From JAXJSP01 sp036310005 (GTDB taxonomy: Bacteria; Bacillota; Clostridia; Oscillospirales; Acutalibacteraceae), in contig JAXJSP010000027.1 of assembly GCA_036310005.1 (NCBI GenBank), positions 11,309 through 75,308 on the forward strand: a DNA stretch of 64,000 nucleotides, written 5' to 3'. Under the pieces are notes generated by a model that was not told the origin of the DNA, searched no databases, and worked only from the letters and a program-made list of their open reading frames with translations. The position numbers and the translations under genes were made by a program. The first letter of the stretch is position 1. Each line of letters starts with the position of its first letter. Of the stretch, positions 51,842 through 59,699 are shown one piece after another.

Positions 51842-53167
51842 ATGAAAAAAATTAAAGGTATGTTAGTAATGTTAATAGTAGCGACCTTGATTATAGCAGG
51901 GTGCTATGTTGCGTTTGACAATATAAAAGTCAAACCTGTCGATAATTTATCTTTATCATCATCAACACCCGATTCACAGACTATAACCTGGTCGCCTCAT
52001 AACAGAGCCGACTATTACGATATATATTTCTCACAGGGCGCAAACGGTGAGTTTAAAAAACTCGACAGAGTAGATAATTCGAAAAAACTTACTTATACCG
52101 TAAGCAATTTAGACAGCGCGAGTTTATATGCCTATCAGGTAGTTGCTGTAAACGAGTTTGCAAAAAAGGAATATAAAAGCGCGCCCGTTTCGATTACTGC
52201 ATACACTTCGCCTGATAAAATAACCGATTTTTACGCCTCAACCGATTCCGAAAAATCGCTTACTGCCAAGTGGCGCGATAATCAGAGTGTCGACGGATAT
52301 GAGATTTTTTACAGCGAAAACAAAGATTTTAAAAACGCAACCGAAATTGATGTTGCCGCAAAAGATGTCACAAATAATGCACAGCAAGGCGGCATGACTT
52401 ATTTAATACCGAATTTGCAGGAGGATAAAACCTATTACTTGAAAATGCGTTGCTATCTTTCAAAGCAGGATATTAAATCTTATTCGCAGTGGTGCGATTT
52501 TATATCCGCAACGGTTACCCAGGCGGTTGATATGACAGGTGTTGATATTACAAAACCGATGGTTGCGCTGACTTTTGATGACGGTCCGGACTACGGTGAT
52601 GTTACAGACAGAATTTTAAACACCTTAAAACAGTACGGTGCAAAAGCAACCTTCTTCCAATTAGGAGAGCGAGTCGAGCAACTGCCCGAAGTGTCAAAAC
52701 GCATTGTAAAAAACGGAAACGAACTTGCCTGCCACACTTATAACCACACCCACTACGGAAGCGATACCACTAAAAACGATATTGTAAAAGGTAATGACGC
52801 TATTGAAAGAGTTACGGGACACAGACCGCGCTCTTTCCGTTCAACCGGCGGTATGACAACCGACGGAATAAAAGATGTCTGTTCACAGCAAAATCAGTCG
52901 CTTTATTATTGGAGCGTTGACACACGCGACTGGGAAACAAAAGACACACAAAGCATTATTAACAATGTTGAATCTAATGTATCGGACGGAGATATTGTTT
53001 TAATGCATAATATTTATTCGGCTACTGCCGATGCGGTGGAACAAATCGTACCTTATCTTGTAAATAAAGGTTATCAACTTGTTACAGTATCGCAGTTAGT
53101 ACAGGCAAAGACAGGCAAACCTCCCGTAGCCGGTACACAGTATTTTACAGCAACAAGAACAGACTGA
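51842..53167 (+). CDS. Secreted polysaccharide deacetylase with fibronectin-like domains
   Basis: An N-terminal membrane anchor (about residues 8-25) is followed by two fibronectin type III-like domains (about 30-215) and a NodB deacetylase domain. Catalytic motifs are TFDDGPDYG (Asp-Asp), HTYNHTHYG (His pair), RSFRSTGGMT and DTRDWETKD. The arginine motif reads RSTGG rather than the usual RPPYG. The start is taken as ATG at 51842 since the upstream ATG at 51818 would be almost at the transcription start. Likely substrates are peptidoglycan or a surface polysaccharide. Confidence 0.9.
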   Translation: MKKIKGMLVMLIVATLIIAGCYVAFDNIKVKPVDNLSLSSSTPDSQTITWSPHNRADYYDIYFSQGANGEFKKLDRVDNSKKLTYTVSNLDSASLYAYQVVAVNEFAKKEYKSAPVSITAYTSPDKITDFYASTDSEKSLTAKWRDNQSVDGYEIFYSENKDFKNATEIDVAAKDVTNNAQQGGMTYLIPNLQEDKTYYLKMRCYLSKQDIKSYSQWCDFISATVTQAVDMTGVDITKPMVALTFDDGPDYGDVTDRILNTLKQYGAKATFFQLGERVEQLPEVSKRIVKNGNELACHTYNHTHYGSDTTKNDIVKGNDAIERVTGHRPRSFRSTGGMTTDGIKDVCSQQNQSLYYWSVDTRDWETKDTQSIINNVESNVSDGDIVLMHNIYSATADAVEQIVPYLVNKGYQLVTVSQLVQAKTGKPPVAGTQYFTATRTD

Positions 53168-53186
53168 GAAAACGGAGATTCAGATA

Positions 53187-54011
53187 ATGTTAGACAAATT
53201 TGATTACGCAGAACCGGTTTGCCCGCTTTGTGACGGAAAAGAATTTTATTACCCCGATGCCGATGCGCCGCTCGGCAGAATTCCCGTCGGCAGAATTTTG
53301 CAAAAGGTTGATTCGTTTTTTGATAAAAACGATTATGCCGAGGCAGGCAGACTGCTCCGCTATTGGAAACAAGAGGCGGTCGATTTAAAAGATAAAAGCG
53401 GTGAACTTGCAATCGAGAGCGAATTAGTCGGTTTTTACCGCAAACAAAAAGACAAGGAAAACGGACTCAATTCCGTAAACCGAGCGCTTGAACTTGTAAA
53501 CGAATTGAATCAAAACGAGTTAGCCTCCGGAGCAACGGTTTATATTAACTGCGCTACCGCATATAAGGAATTTAATATGCCAAGCGAGGCTATGCCCTTA
53601 TATAATAAAGCAGAGCAGATATATAATAAGGTACTGCAAAAAGATGATGCGCGATTTGGCGGGCTATACAATAATATGGCGATTACCCTTGCGGACCTTG
53701 GCAATCTTGAAGGAGCACAAAAAGCCTATTTTAAAGCGCTAGATGTAATGAAAAAAGCAAAAAACGGTGAAAATGAGTGTGCTATAACTTACATTAATTT
53801 AGCGCACATGTACGACAGTTTTAATATGAAAGATAAAATTGATGAGTGTATGAAAAAAGCACTCGAACTTTTAAAAAGCGAAAATCTTGAACACAACGGT
53901 TATTATGCTTTTGTTATCGAAAAATGCGCTCCGTCATTTAAGTATTTCGGTGATAATGAAACTTGTGAGCAACTCATAAAGGAGGCAGAAAGCATTTATG
54001 CAAGGGCTTGA
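53187..54011 (+). CDS. TPR-repeat protein
   Basis: This soluble 274-residue protein is made mainly of tetratricopeptide repeats (for example AYKEFNMPSEAMPLYNKAEQ, YNNMAITLADLGNLEGAQKA, YINLAHMYDSFNMKDKIDEC). An N-terminal CPLCDGKEFY motif could bind metal. It overlaps the DUF4037 gene by 14 bp, and the two are a known pair in clostridia. The function is unknown. Confidence 0.88.
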   Translation: MLDKFDYAEPVCPLCDGKEFYYPDADAPLGRIPVGRILQKVDSFFDKNDYAEAGRLLRYWKQEAVDLKDKSGELAIESELVGFYRKQKDKENGLNSVNRALELVNELNQNELASGATVYINCATAYKEFNMPSEAMPLYNKAEQIYNKVLQKDDARFGGLYNNMAITLADLGNLEGAQKAYFKALDVMKKAKNGENECAITYINLAHMYDSFNMKDKIDECMKKALELLKSENLEHNGYYAFVIEKCAPSFKYFGDNETCEQLIKEAESIYARA

Positions 54012-54933
54012 TATTTCAAGAGAGTTTTATTTGCAGTACGGAGAGCCCATGCTTGAGTCCGAGTTTTGTGATGTGGCGGACAGAATTGCAGTCGGTCTTG
54101 TGGGCGAGGGCTCGGAATGTCTGGGCTTTGATGATGAAGTGTCGCGCGACCACGATTTTGATGCCGGCTTTTGCCTTTTCATTACAAAAGAGGATGAAGA
54201 AAAATTCGGCTTTAAACTTGAGCGTGCGTATTCAAAATTACCGAAAGAATTTATGGGACTAAAACGCGGTTTAATCTCGCCTGTCGGAGGCAACCGTCAC
54301 GGTGTTATCGTAATTGATGATTTTTACACCCGTTTTCTCGGCGCTCCAAACGCTCCCGACACTGTCGAGCGCTGGCTTTACACCCCCTCGTTTTCTTTGC
54401 TCTGCGCCTCAAACGGCGAAGTGTTCGAAGACAAACTCGGTGCTTTTTCAAAAGTAAGAAACGAACTGTTAAAAGGTTATCCCGAGGACATACGCAGAAA
54501 AAAATTAGCGGCGCATACGGTGTTGATGGCACAGGCAGGACAGTATAATTACCCTCGCTTGATTTCAAGGGACGAGCAGGGTGCGGCACAACTTGCAATT
54601 TTTGAATTTGTAAAAAATGCAATTAGCGCAATTTATCTGCTTAACAATAAATATGAACCGTTTTACAAATGGGCGTACAGGGGTTTAAAGAATTTAGAAA
54701 TACTCGGCGATATCAGTGATGCCTTGCAAGGACTTACGGAACTTGATAATTCACCCGAAAACGCACAGACAAAAAGCGAAGTGATTGAAGACATCGCCGC
54801 GCTTTTTATAGAACAGTTTACTATGATGAATCTTACAAAAGCAGTCTGCGGCGATCTTGAAAAGCACGCATATTCAATACTTGACGGAATTAAAGATGCA
54901 AATTTAAGAAACATGCACATAATGTCCGCTTAA
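53998..54933 (+). CDS. DUF4037 nucleotidyltransferase-like protein
   Basis: The N-terminal part has the nucleotidyltransferase-type signature VGLVGEGSECLGFDDEVSRD then HDFDAGF (G-S/E-x-x-D-D with H-D-F-D), and the C-terminal helical domain fits DUF4037. It is translationally coupled to the TPR gene. The substrate is unknown. The stop codon (54931-54933) lies inside a palindromic repeat element, so the element fixes the last residues. Confidence 0.87.
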   Translation: MQGLDISREFYLQYGEPMLESEFCDVADRIAVGLVGEGSECLGFDDEVSRDHDFDAGFCLFITKEDEEKFGFKLERAYSKLPKEFMGLKRGLISPVGGNRHGVIVIDDFYTRFLGAPNAPDTVERWLYTPSFSLLCASNGEVFEDKLGAFSKVRNELLKGYPEDIRRKKLAAHTVLMAQAGQYNYPRLISRDEQGAAQLAIFEFVKNAISAIYLLNNKYEPFYKWAYRGLKNLEILGDISDALQGLTELDNSPENAQTKSEVIEDIAALFIEQFTMMNLTKAVCGDLEKHAYSILDGIKDANLRNMHIMSA

Positions 54934-55038
54934 AGCGGTTTTTATGATACTCTGTCCGCACTGCCTGAGGCAGTTTATATGGGCAACTGAGTTGCTTTCT
55001 ACCGTCTAAGACGGTTTCTATGGTTTTCTGTTGGCGCC
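54926..55038. repeat. Interspersed palindromic repeats, locus 4
   Basis: Four hairpin cores are in tandem: CCGCTTAAAGCGG (54926-54938), CTGCCTGAGGCAG (54961-54973), GCAACTGAGTTGC (54983-54995) and CCGTCTAAGACGG (55002-55014). Each is followed by a TTT-x-TAT/G-type segment, and the last by GGTTTTCTGTTGGCGCC. The pairing in each is perfect although the stems differ. The array starts inside the DUF4037 stop region and ends just before the diguanylate-cyclase fragment. Confidence 0.85.
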
Positions 55039-55047
55039 GCATTTGAC

Positions 55048-55650
55048 TTGATTTATTATTATACAAAAGATACATCTTCGGGGCTTATATATGTAACAAT
55101 AGCGTTTTTGGTGTATGTAATCTATCTTTTTACGGACAGCGTACTAAACTTGAATAAAAAAACATATACAGATACAAAAACAAAACTGTACAACAGCGCT
55201 CGCTGGGATGAATATATAAAAATGAATGCTTCAGATAATGCACCTTTGGGAATTATGATGTTTGACATAAACGGTCTGAAATACGCTAATGACACCTACG
55301 GTCACAAAGCAGGCGATAAGATAATAGTAAAATTCTCCGAAATTTTGAAAAACACCTTTGATGAGAGTGACTTTGTGTGTCGCTGGGGCGGTGACGAATT
55401 TGCTGTAATTGTCAAAAATGCCGATGCGGAAAAAATGGAGGGGTACATACACTCTTTAATTAATGCGGCTGATGAGTATAACAGCACCGGTGTAAAACCG
55501 CAATTACACTTTGCTTGCGGATATGTGATGTCAACCGAATTTCCCGGCATGTCCGGATGCGAACTGCTGGAAAAAGCAGACGAGCGTATGTACGGTGACA
55601 AACAAGAATGGTACAAAAAAAGAATAAAATTAATCAATAAAAATGCTTGA
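55048..55650 (+). pseudogene. GGDEF diguanylate cyclase, truncated N-terminus
   Basis: The C-terminal 160 residues are a good GGDEF domain: DTKTKLYNSARWDEYI, FDINGLKYANDTYGHKAGD and the active site RWGGDEF. The inhibitory RxxD I-site is not present (the position reads DESD). The N-terminus has only one short membrane segment, and the frame merges upstream into a palindromic repeat with no ATG or Shine-Dalgarno. It looks like the end of a longer membrane cyclase cut off by repeat insertion or deletion. The stop overlaps the promoter of the c-di-GMP riboswitch. Confidence 0.8.
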
Positions 55651-55675
55651 CATTTGATTTTTAAAGTATTATAAT
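55647..55675 (+). promoter_or_regulatory. Perfect consensus promoter of the matrix operon
   Basis: TTGACA (55647-55652), 17 bp and TATAAT (55670-55675). The -35 overlaps the stop of the GGDEF fragment. Transcription would begin about 55682 at the 5' end of the riboswitch. Confidence 0.92.
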
Positions 55676-55681
55676 CGGCGC

Positions 55682-55773
55682 GAAAAATATTTTAGTAAAC
55701 TTATCAAAAGATAAGGGCACAAAGCTATGGGGCTAAAACAAATATAATTTTGTCATGCTTGCCAGGTTGCAAT
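55682..55773 (+). ncRNA. c-di-GMP-I riboswitch (GEMM-I)
   Basis: The conserved features occur in order: AAAC before the P2 hairpin (TTATC-AAAA-GATAA), GGGCACAAAGC, TATGGGGCTAA, a variable hairpin, ATGCTTGCCAGGTTGC. These match the class I consensus of AAAC-(hairpin)-GGG-CGCAAAGC-x-GGG-CTAA-ATG-GCC-GGTTGC. One position deviates (CACAAAGC instead of CGCAAAGC). The 3' P1 strand overlaps the terminator stem. Confidence 0.87.
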
Positions 55774-55812
55774 TTTTGGTTAAATTGCAACTTGTTTTTT
55801 TTTTTTTTTTTT
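55766..55812 (+). terminator. Terminator of the riboswitch, overlapping P1
   Basis: GTTGCAAT (55766-55773) pairs with ATTGCAAC (55784-55791), followed by 18 T residues. The 5' arm of the stem is shared with the last conserved block of the aptamer, so aptamer and terminator are mutually exclusive. This suggests that ligand binding permits read-through (ON switch). Confidence 0.87.
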
Positions 55813-55984
55813 CAGGCACTTTTATTTAATTTGACAGTTTTTCTTAAAAAGGTTGTTATTTTGTTGAATTTTTGATATATTTATTCAAACTGGGTTTAAT
55901 ATATAAATGTAAAAAACCACAGTCATTATAATCGCTTTCGGCTGATAAAAATGCCGAAAAAGCAAAGAAGGAAGGAAGCAAGAT

Positions 55985-56680
55985 ATGAACGATAAAAAAT
56001 CAGCGTTAAATCACAAAATTCTTACTGTGATAGGTATCGTCCTATGCATAATTCTAATTCCGATGCTTATTATTAACTGCACACTTATTATTAAAGGATG
56101 GACCAATAAGGACAAAGTACCTACATTGTTCGGTGTTGCACCGATGATTGTACTTACCGACTCAATGGTAGGCGACAACAAAGACAGTTTTAACGGAGGC
56201 GATTTGATTTTCGTTAAGACGGTTGAAGCAGAAAGTATTAAAAAAGGCGATGTAATTTCGTTCTTTGACCCTGCGGGAAACGGAACATCCGTAACCTCCC
56301 ACAGAGTTGTTGAAGTTATAAACGAAAACGGTGCGCTCTCTTTTAAAACAAAGGGTGATGCAAACAATACAGAGGACAGACTTTTAGTACCGGCTGAAAA
56401 TTTAGTAGGAAAATACACCGGTTTCAGAATAGCCGGTGCAGGCAGCGTTGCCATGTTTATGCAAACTACCTGGGGACTGATTATCTGCGTTGTCGTACCT
56501 GTTGCCCTGATTATCGGCTGGGACGCTTTCCGTCGCGCAAAATACAACAAAAAACACGAAGACGACAAAGATGCTTTGCTTGCTGAACTTGAGCAACTGC
56601 GCAAACTCAAAGCCGAGCATGATGCAGCCGAGGCTGATGTTTCAAAAACAGAAACCGCCGACACTTCATCAGAAAACTGA
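55985..56680 (+). CDS. sipW: SipW-type signal peptidase I
   Basis: This 231-residue membrane signal peptidase belongs to the ER/archaeal-type (Ser-His) class. The nucleophile Ser lies in VLTDSMVG and the general base is His in SVTSHRVVEV rather than Lys. Two membrane segments are at about 14-36 and 153-180, followed by an acidic coiled tail. In Bacillus, SipW matures the matrix protein TasA. The gene is the first of the riboswitch-controlled operon, and TasA-like genes follow. Confidence 0.92.
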   Translation: MNDKKSALNHKILTVIGIVLCIILIPMLIINCTLIIKGWTNKDKVPTLFGVAPMIVLTDSMVGDNKDSFNGGDLIFVKTVEAESIKKGDVISFFDPAGNGTSVTSHRVVEVINENGALSFKTKGDANNTEDRLLVPAENLVGKYTGFRIAGAGSVAMFMQTTWGLIICVVVPVALIIGWDAFRRAKYNKKHEDDKDALLAELEQLRKLKAEHDAAEADVSKTETADTSSEN

Positions 56681-56707
56681 TATCTGTAAGATTTTATTTT
56701 TAGTAGC

Positions 56708-56766
56708 TCTGCCCATGGGCACACATGGGTTGAACATATATTTTTATGTTGCCCGATATGGGCAGA
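56708..56766 (+). other. Long stable hairpin upstream of the TasA-like gene
   Basis: TCTGCCCAT (56708-56716) pairs with ATGGGCAGA (56758-56766), continued by GGGC/GCCC and an inner ACATA/TATGT hairpin. There is no T run after it, so it is not a standard terminator. It may protect or attenuate the message between sipW and the next gene. Confidence 0.6.
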
Positions 56767-56797
56767 CTAATTTACTCTTGAAAGGAAAAGATTAATC

Positions 56798-57497
56798 ATT
56801 AAGAAAAACAAAATGATGCGTATTGCTTCTGCATTGCTCGTAGCAGTTATTCTTACTACTTGCGCAATCAGCGGCACATTCGCTAAATACGTAACTGCCG
56901 CTTCTACTGTAAACGACAGCGCGCGTGTTGCAAAATGGGGGCGTTTCAGTTAACGCTACTGCTGCTGACTTGTTCGCAGATTCTTACAAAGATGTAAAAA
57001 CAACTTATACTGCTAATGAAACAGTAGATACAATTACTGTTCAGGCAGATACTCAAAGTGTTGATGTTTTTGCTCCAGGTACTAAAGGTTCACAAGACGG
57101 TGCTATCACCGTTAGCGGTAAACCCGAAGTTGATGTAAATGTTGCATACAGCGCAACTGTTGATTTCAGCGGTTGGACTTTGTCAGACACATCTTTCTAT
57201 TGTCCGCTTATCTTCACCATCAACGGTGTTGAAATCAAACAGGGTGCATCAATCACCAGTGCTGATGAATTTGCTGCTGCAATCAAAGCTGAAATTGAAG
57301 GCTTAAGCAAAGTTTATCACACAAATACCGATTTGAGCGCCGAGGCAAACAACACAGTAAACATTTCTTGGGAATGGCCTTTCTATGTAAGCGATGAAAA
57401 TGATGTAAAAGATACATATCTCGGAGATCAGGCTGCTGCAGGAAACGCTTCTACTGTTGCTATTTCATACTCAGCATCAGCAACTCAAATTGACTAA
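56798..57497 (+). pseudogene. TasA/CalY-like secreted matrix protein, frameshifted
   Basis: The sequence encodes an N-terminus KKNKMMRIASALLVAVILTT then SGTFAKYVT (a SipW-type signal), followed by ASTVNDSARVAKWG. After TGG the run GGGGG (56937-56941) has one G more than the expected frame; removing one base joins this part to VSVNATAADLFADSYKDV and an intact C-terminal half up to 57497. As given, the first frame stops at 56953. The natural start may be ATT at 56798, eleven bases after AAAGGA, because the two ATGs at 56813 and 56816 have no close ribosome site. Confidence 0.82.
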
Positions 57498-57518
57498 TTT
57501 GAATTGAGATAAAATTAC

Positions 57519-57550
57519 ACATACGAGGGCGTGTGTCCGCCCTCGTATGT
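57519..57550 (+). terminator. Hairpin after the TasA-like gene
   Basis: The 13-bp stem ACATACGAGGGCG/CGCCCTCGTATGT has no strong T run (TCTAATATTT), so it may attenuate or stabilise rather than fully terminate the transcript. Confidence 0.55.
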
Positions 57551-57641
57551 TCTAATATTTGCCTTTAAAAATACAGAAGAATTTTAACTTTTTTCTTTGT
57601 TTTCAAAAGCAAATATTTATGCGTAAAAGGAGGTGCAACAA

Positions 57642-58532
57642 ATGAAAAAATTCAAAACCGGCTTATCGGTTTTAGTTGTAACGCTTGCAATAGCGGTTGC
57701 TGTTTCATTTGTTGCAATCTCTCACTCGCTGATAGTATCCGGAAAAGAAAATAAGAACACAAAAATTAATGTTTTAGCATCAAGAGAAAGCGCATCCGTT
57801 TTTTCATCAAGCGTTGTATCCGACACAGCGGCAAGCACAGTTTCAAGACCGACACCGTCTGCTTCAAACACGCAAAGCGAAGATGCAAAACCCGAAGTTG
57901 ACCTTGTAGGCGGAAAAGACGGAGTTTTTCATAAAGAGATAGAAATTTTTTATACCGAATATTCAGAAAGCGGCGAGATAACCGTTAAATCGGTTGACGG
58001 TGACAAAGTGATTGCACCGGGTACTGAAAACGAGTACGATGTATATGTCAAAAATATCGGCGAAGTACCGATAACTTATTATTTACAGGCCGAGTCTTAT
58101 GTGAGTGTTGATATAGAGGGCACAAAAGTTGACATACCGATACAGGCAAGTTTTTGCGCTCCCGATAACAAGTATCTTTTAGGTGATAAAAACACTTTGG
58201 TGTCGCTTGGCAAACTAAACGGAATTGCACATTCGCAAGGTTTATCATCAAAACATCAGGCAAAATACACTTTGCGTTGGTCGTGGCCCTTTGAGGGAAA
58301 CGATAAGTTTGATACCTTACTCGGCAATTTAGCCGCCGAGGGCGAAGAACTGACTGTTAAAGTTGCCTTTAAAGTAGCGGCGGTGTATGATGAAAACGCA
58401 CAGGGCGGCTCACCCGACACAGGCGATGACTCATCCATCGGACTTTGGGTAGCGGTGTTTACGGTATCGGTATTTATTTTAATTATTTTACTATTTTTGA
58501 GAAAAAAGGAAGACAATGAAGAAAACGCGTAA
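57642..58532 (+). CDS. TasA-like surface protein with sortase signal
   Basis: An N-terminal membrane segment or signal (residues 8-28) and a Ser/Thr-rich linker (about 45-85) precede a beta-rich domain with the TasA-like GTENEYDVYVKNIGEVPITYY element and a late RWSWPFEGNDKFDTLLG element. The C-terminus has a sorting signal: SPDTGDDSSIG, a hydrophobic helix and a basic tail (LRKKEDNEE). The ATG at 57642 follows AAAGGAGGTG. It could be the wall anchor for a fibre, joined by a sortase such as the class D enzyme at 35503. Confidence 0.85.
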   Translation: MKKFKTGLSVLVVTLAIAVAVSFVAISHSLIVSGKENKNTKINVLASRESASVFSSSVVSDTAASTVSRPTPSASNTQSEDAKPEVDLVGGKDGVFHKEIEIFYTEYSESGEITVKSVDGDKVIAPGTENEYDVYVKNIGEVPITYYLQAESYVSVDIEGTKVDIPIQASFCAPDNKYLLGDKNTLVSLGKLNGIAHSQGLSSKHQAKYTLRWSWPFEGNDKFDTLLGNLAAEGEELTVKVAFKVAAVYDENAQGGSPDTGDDSSIGLWVAVFTVSVFILIILLFLRKKEDNEENA

Positions 58533-59085
58533 AAACAAAAAAACAAAATCAATATTCCGCTATATTGCCTTTGCACTTGTCGGCATAATTATCGGTGTGT
58601 TTATTTATAATCAAAATGCAAAAAGCGTTGTCGGAGACAAAATGCCGATGCCCTTAGGCTACGGTGTAACGGTTGTGCTCTCGGGCAGTATGGAGGACAC
58701 ATTATCGGTAGACGATTTGGTTATTATAAAAAAAACCGATGAATTTAAAGAGAATGATATTGTAGTATATCAGGACGGTAACAGCCTTGTGCTGCACCGC
58801 ATTATAAATATTGACGGTGATACGGTCACTACAAAAGGCGATGCCAATAATGTTGCCGACGCGCCGATACAGAAAAGTCAGATTAAAGGCGTTTTGGTTT
58901 ATGATATCCCCCGTCTCGGCGCGGTGGTGCATATTATAAGAAAACCTATTTTTCTGTTTATAATTCTGGCGGCGGCGTTGTTATTACCCGAACTTTCCTA
59001 CCGCAAGGAAAAAGACGATGACGAAAAATCGCTTGATGAAATCAAGGCAGAAATCGAAAAATTAAAGCAAGACGAAAACACCTGA
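58516..59085 (+). CDS. Second SipW-type signal peptidase I
   Basis: This 189-residue signal peptidase has an N-terminal anchor (about residues 14-30), the nucleophile in VVLSGSMEDTLS, the general-base His in SLVLHRIINID, and a C-terminal membrane segment (about 141-158) with an acidic tail. Again the Ser-His pair of the SipW class is used. It overlaps the preceding gene by 17 bp. Two such peptidases in one operon suggest separate substrates. Confidence 0.9.
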   Translation: MKKTRKNKKTKSIFRYIAFALVGIIIGVFIYNQNAKSVVGDKMPMPLGYGVTVVLSGSMEDTLSVDDLVIIKKTDEFKENDIVVYQDGNSLVLHRIINIDGDTVTTKGDANNVADAPIQKSQIKGVLVYDIPRLGAVVHIIRKPIFLFIILAAALLLPELSYRKEKDDDEKSLDEIKAEIEKLKQDENT

Positions 59086-59105
59086 AAAAAGGAGGCTGAC
59101 GGATA

Positions 59106-59675
59106 ATGCGGCAAAAAGACAAAAAAACGAAAATCAAAGTTACGCATTACTCCGTTGCTGTTTTGCGTACTGCTTTGGTGCTTTTTTGCATAACGGTGAT
59201 TTCCGCGTATTTGATTTTCGGTGTTTATTCAAAATTCCAATCGGCACTTTACGGCGGTGACTACTCAAGAGTTGCTCATTTTTCACCCTCTATGACCTCT
59301 GAAAAAATAATAGTTGCCGACGCTAAACCGGGATTTGACGGAAATATATCTTTCAGCGTGCAGAATTTTTCGGATGACGAAAATACGGAAGTTGATTTAA
59401 AGTATAAAATTACGCTTAGTACAACCGGCAACATACCGCTGACATTTACCTTGCTCGACAGCGAAGAAAACACTCTTGAAGTCTGGGTATGTGACGGAAT
59501 AAGCGGAGAGTGTATATATGAATACACGGACCCGTCGCTCGTTTTTCATTCGGGCGAGAAAAAGACCGATAAATATAAATTAAAAGTGCAGTGGCCGAGC
59601 GGACAAAACGATGCAAAGTTTTCGGCGATGACCGATGCCGTTTATTTAGCGGTTGAATACGAACAAATTGATTAA
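59106..59675 (+). CDS. TasA-like secreted protein
   Basis: This 189-residue protein has an N-terminal membrane segment (about 18-38) and a beta-rich domain. SVQNFSDDENTEVDLKYKIT and LKVQWPSGQNDAKFSAMTDA match the immunoglobulin-like core of TasA/camelysin proteins (an N-F-x-D-x-x-x-T-E-V pattern, then a late V-W-P). The start has AGGAGG upstream. It is probably a fibre component matured by one of the SipW-type peptidases. Confidence 0.75.
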   Translation: MRQKDKKTKIKVTHYSVAVLRTALVLFCITVISAYLIFGVYSKFQSALYGGDYSRVAHFSPSMTSEKIIVADAKPGFDGNISFSVQNFSDDENTEVDLKYKITLSTTGNIPLTFTLLDSEENTLEVWVCDGISGECIYEYTDPSLVFHSGEKKTDKYKLKVQWPSGQNDAKFSAMTDAVYLAVEYEQID

Positions 59676-59699
59676 TTTTTATGAAAGGAGATACGCTGT

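Noticed and set aside
54926..55014. Possible CRISPR array from regularly repeated palindromes
   Set aside because: The palindromes differ in sequence, spacing is irregular and short, and there are no cas genes or unique spacers.
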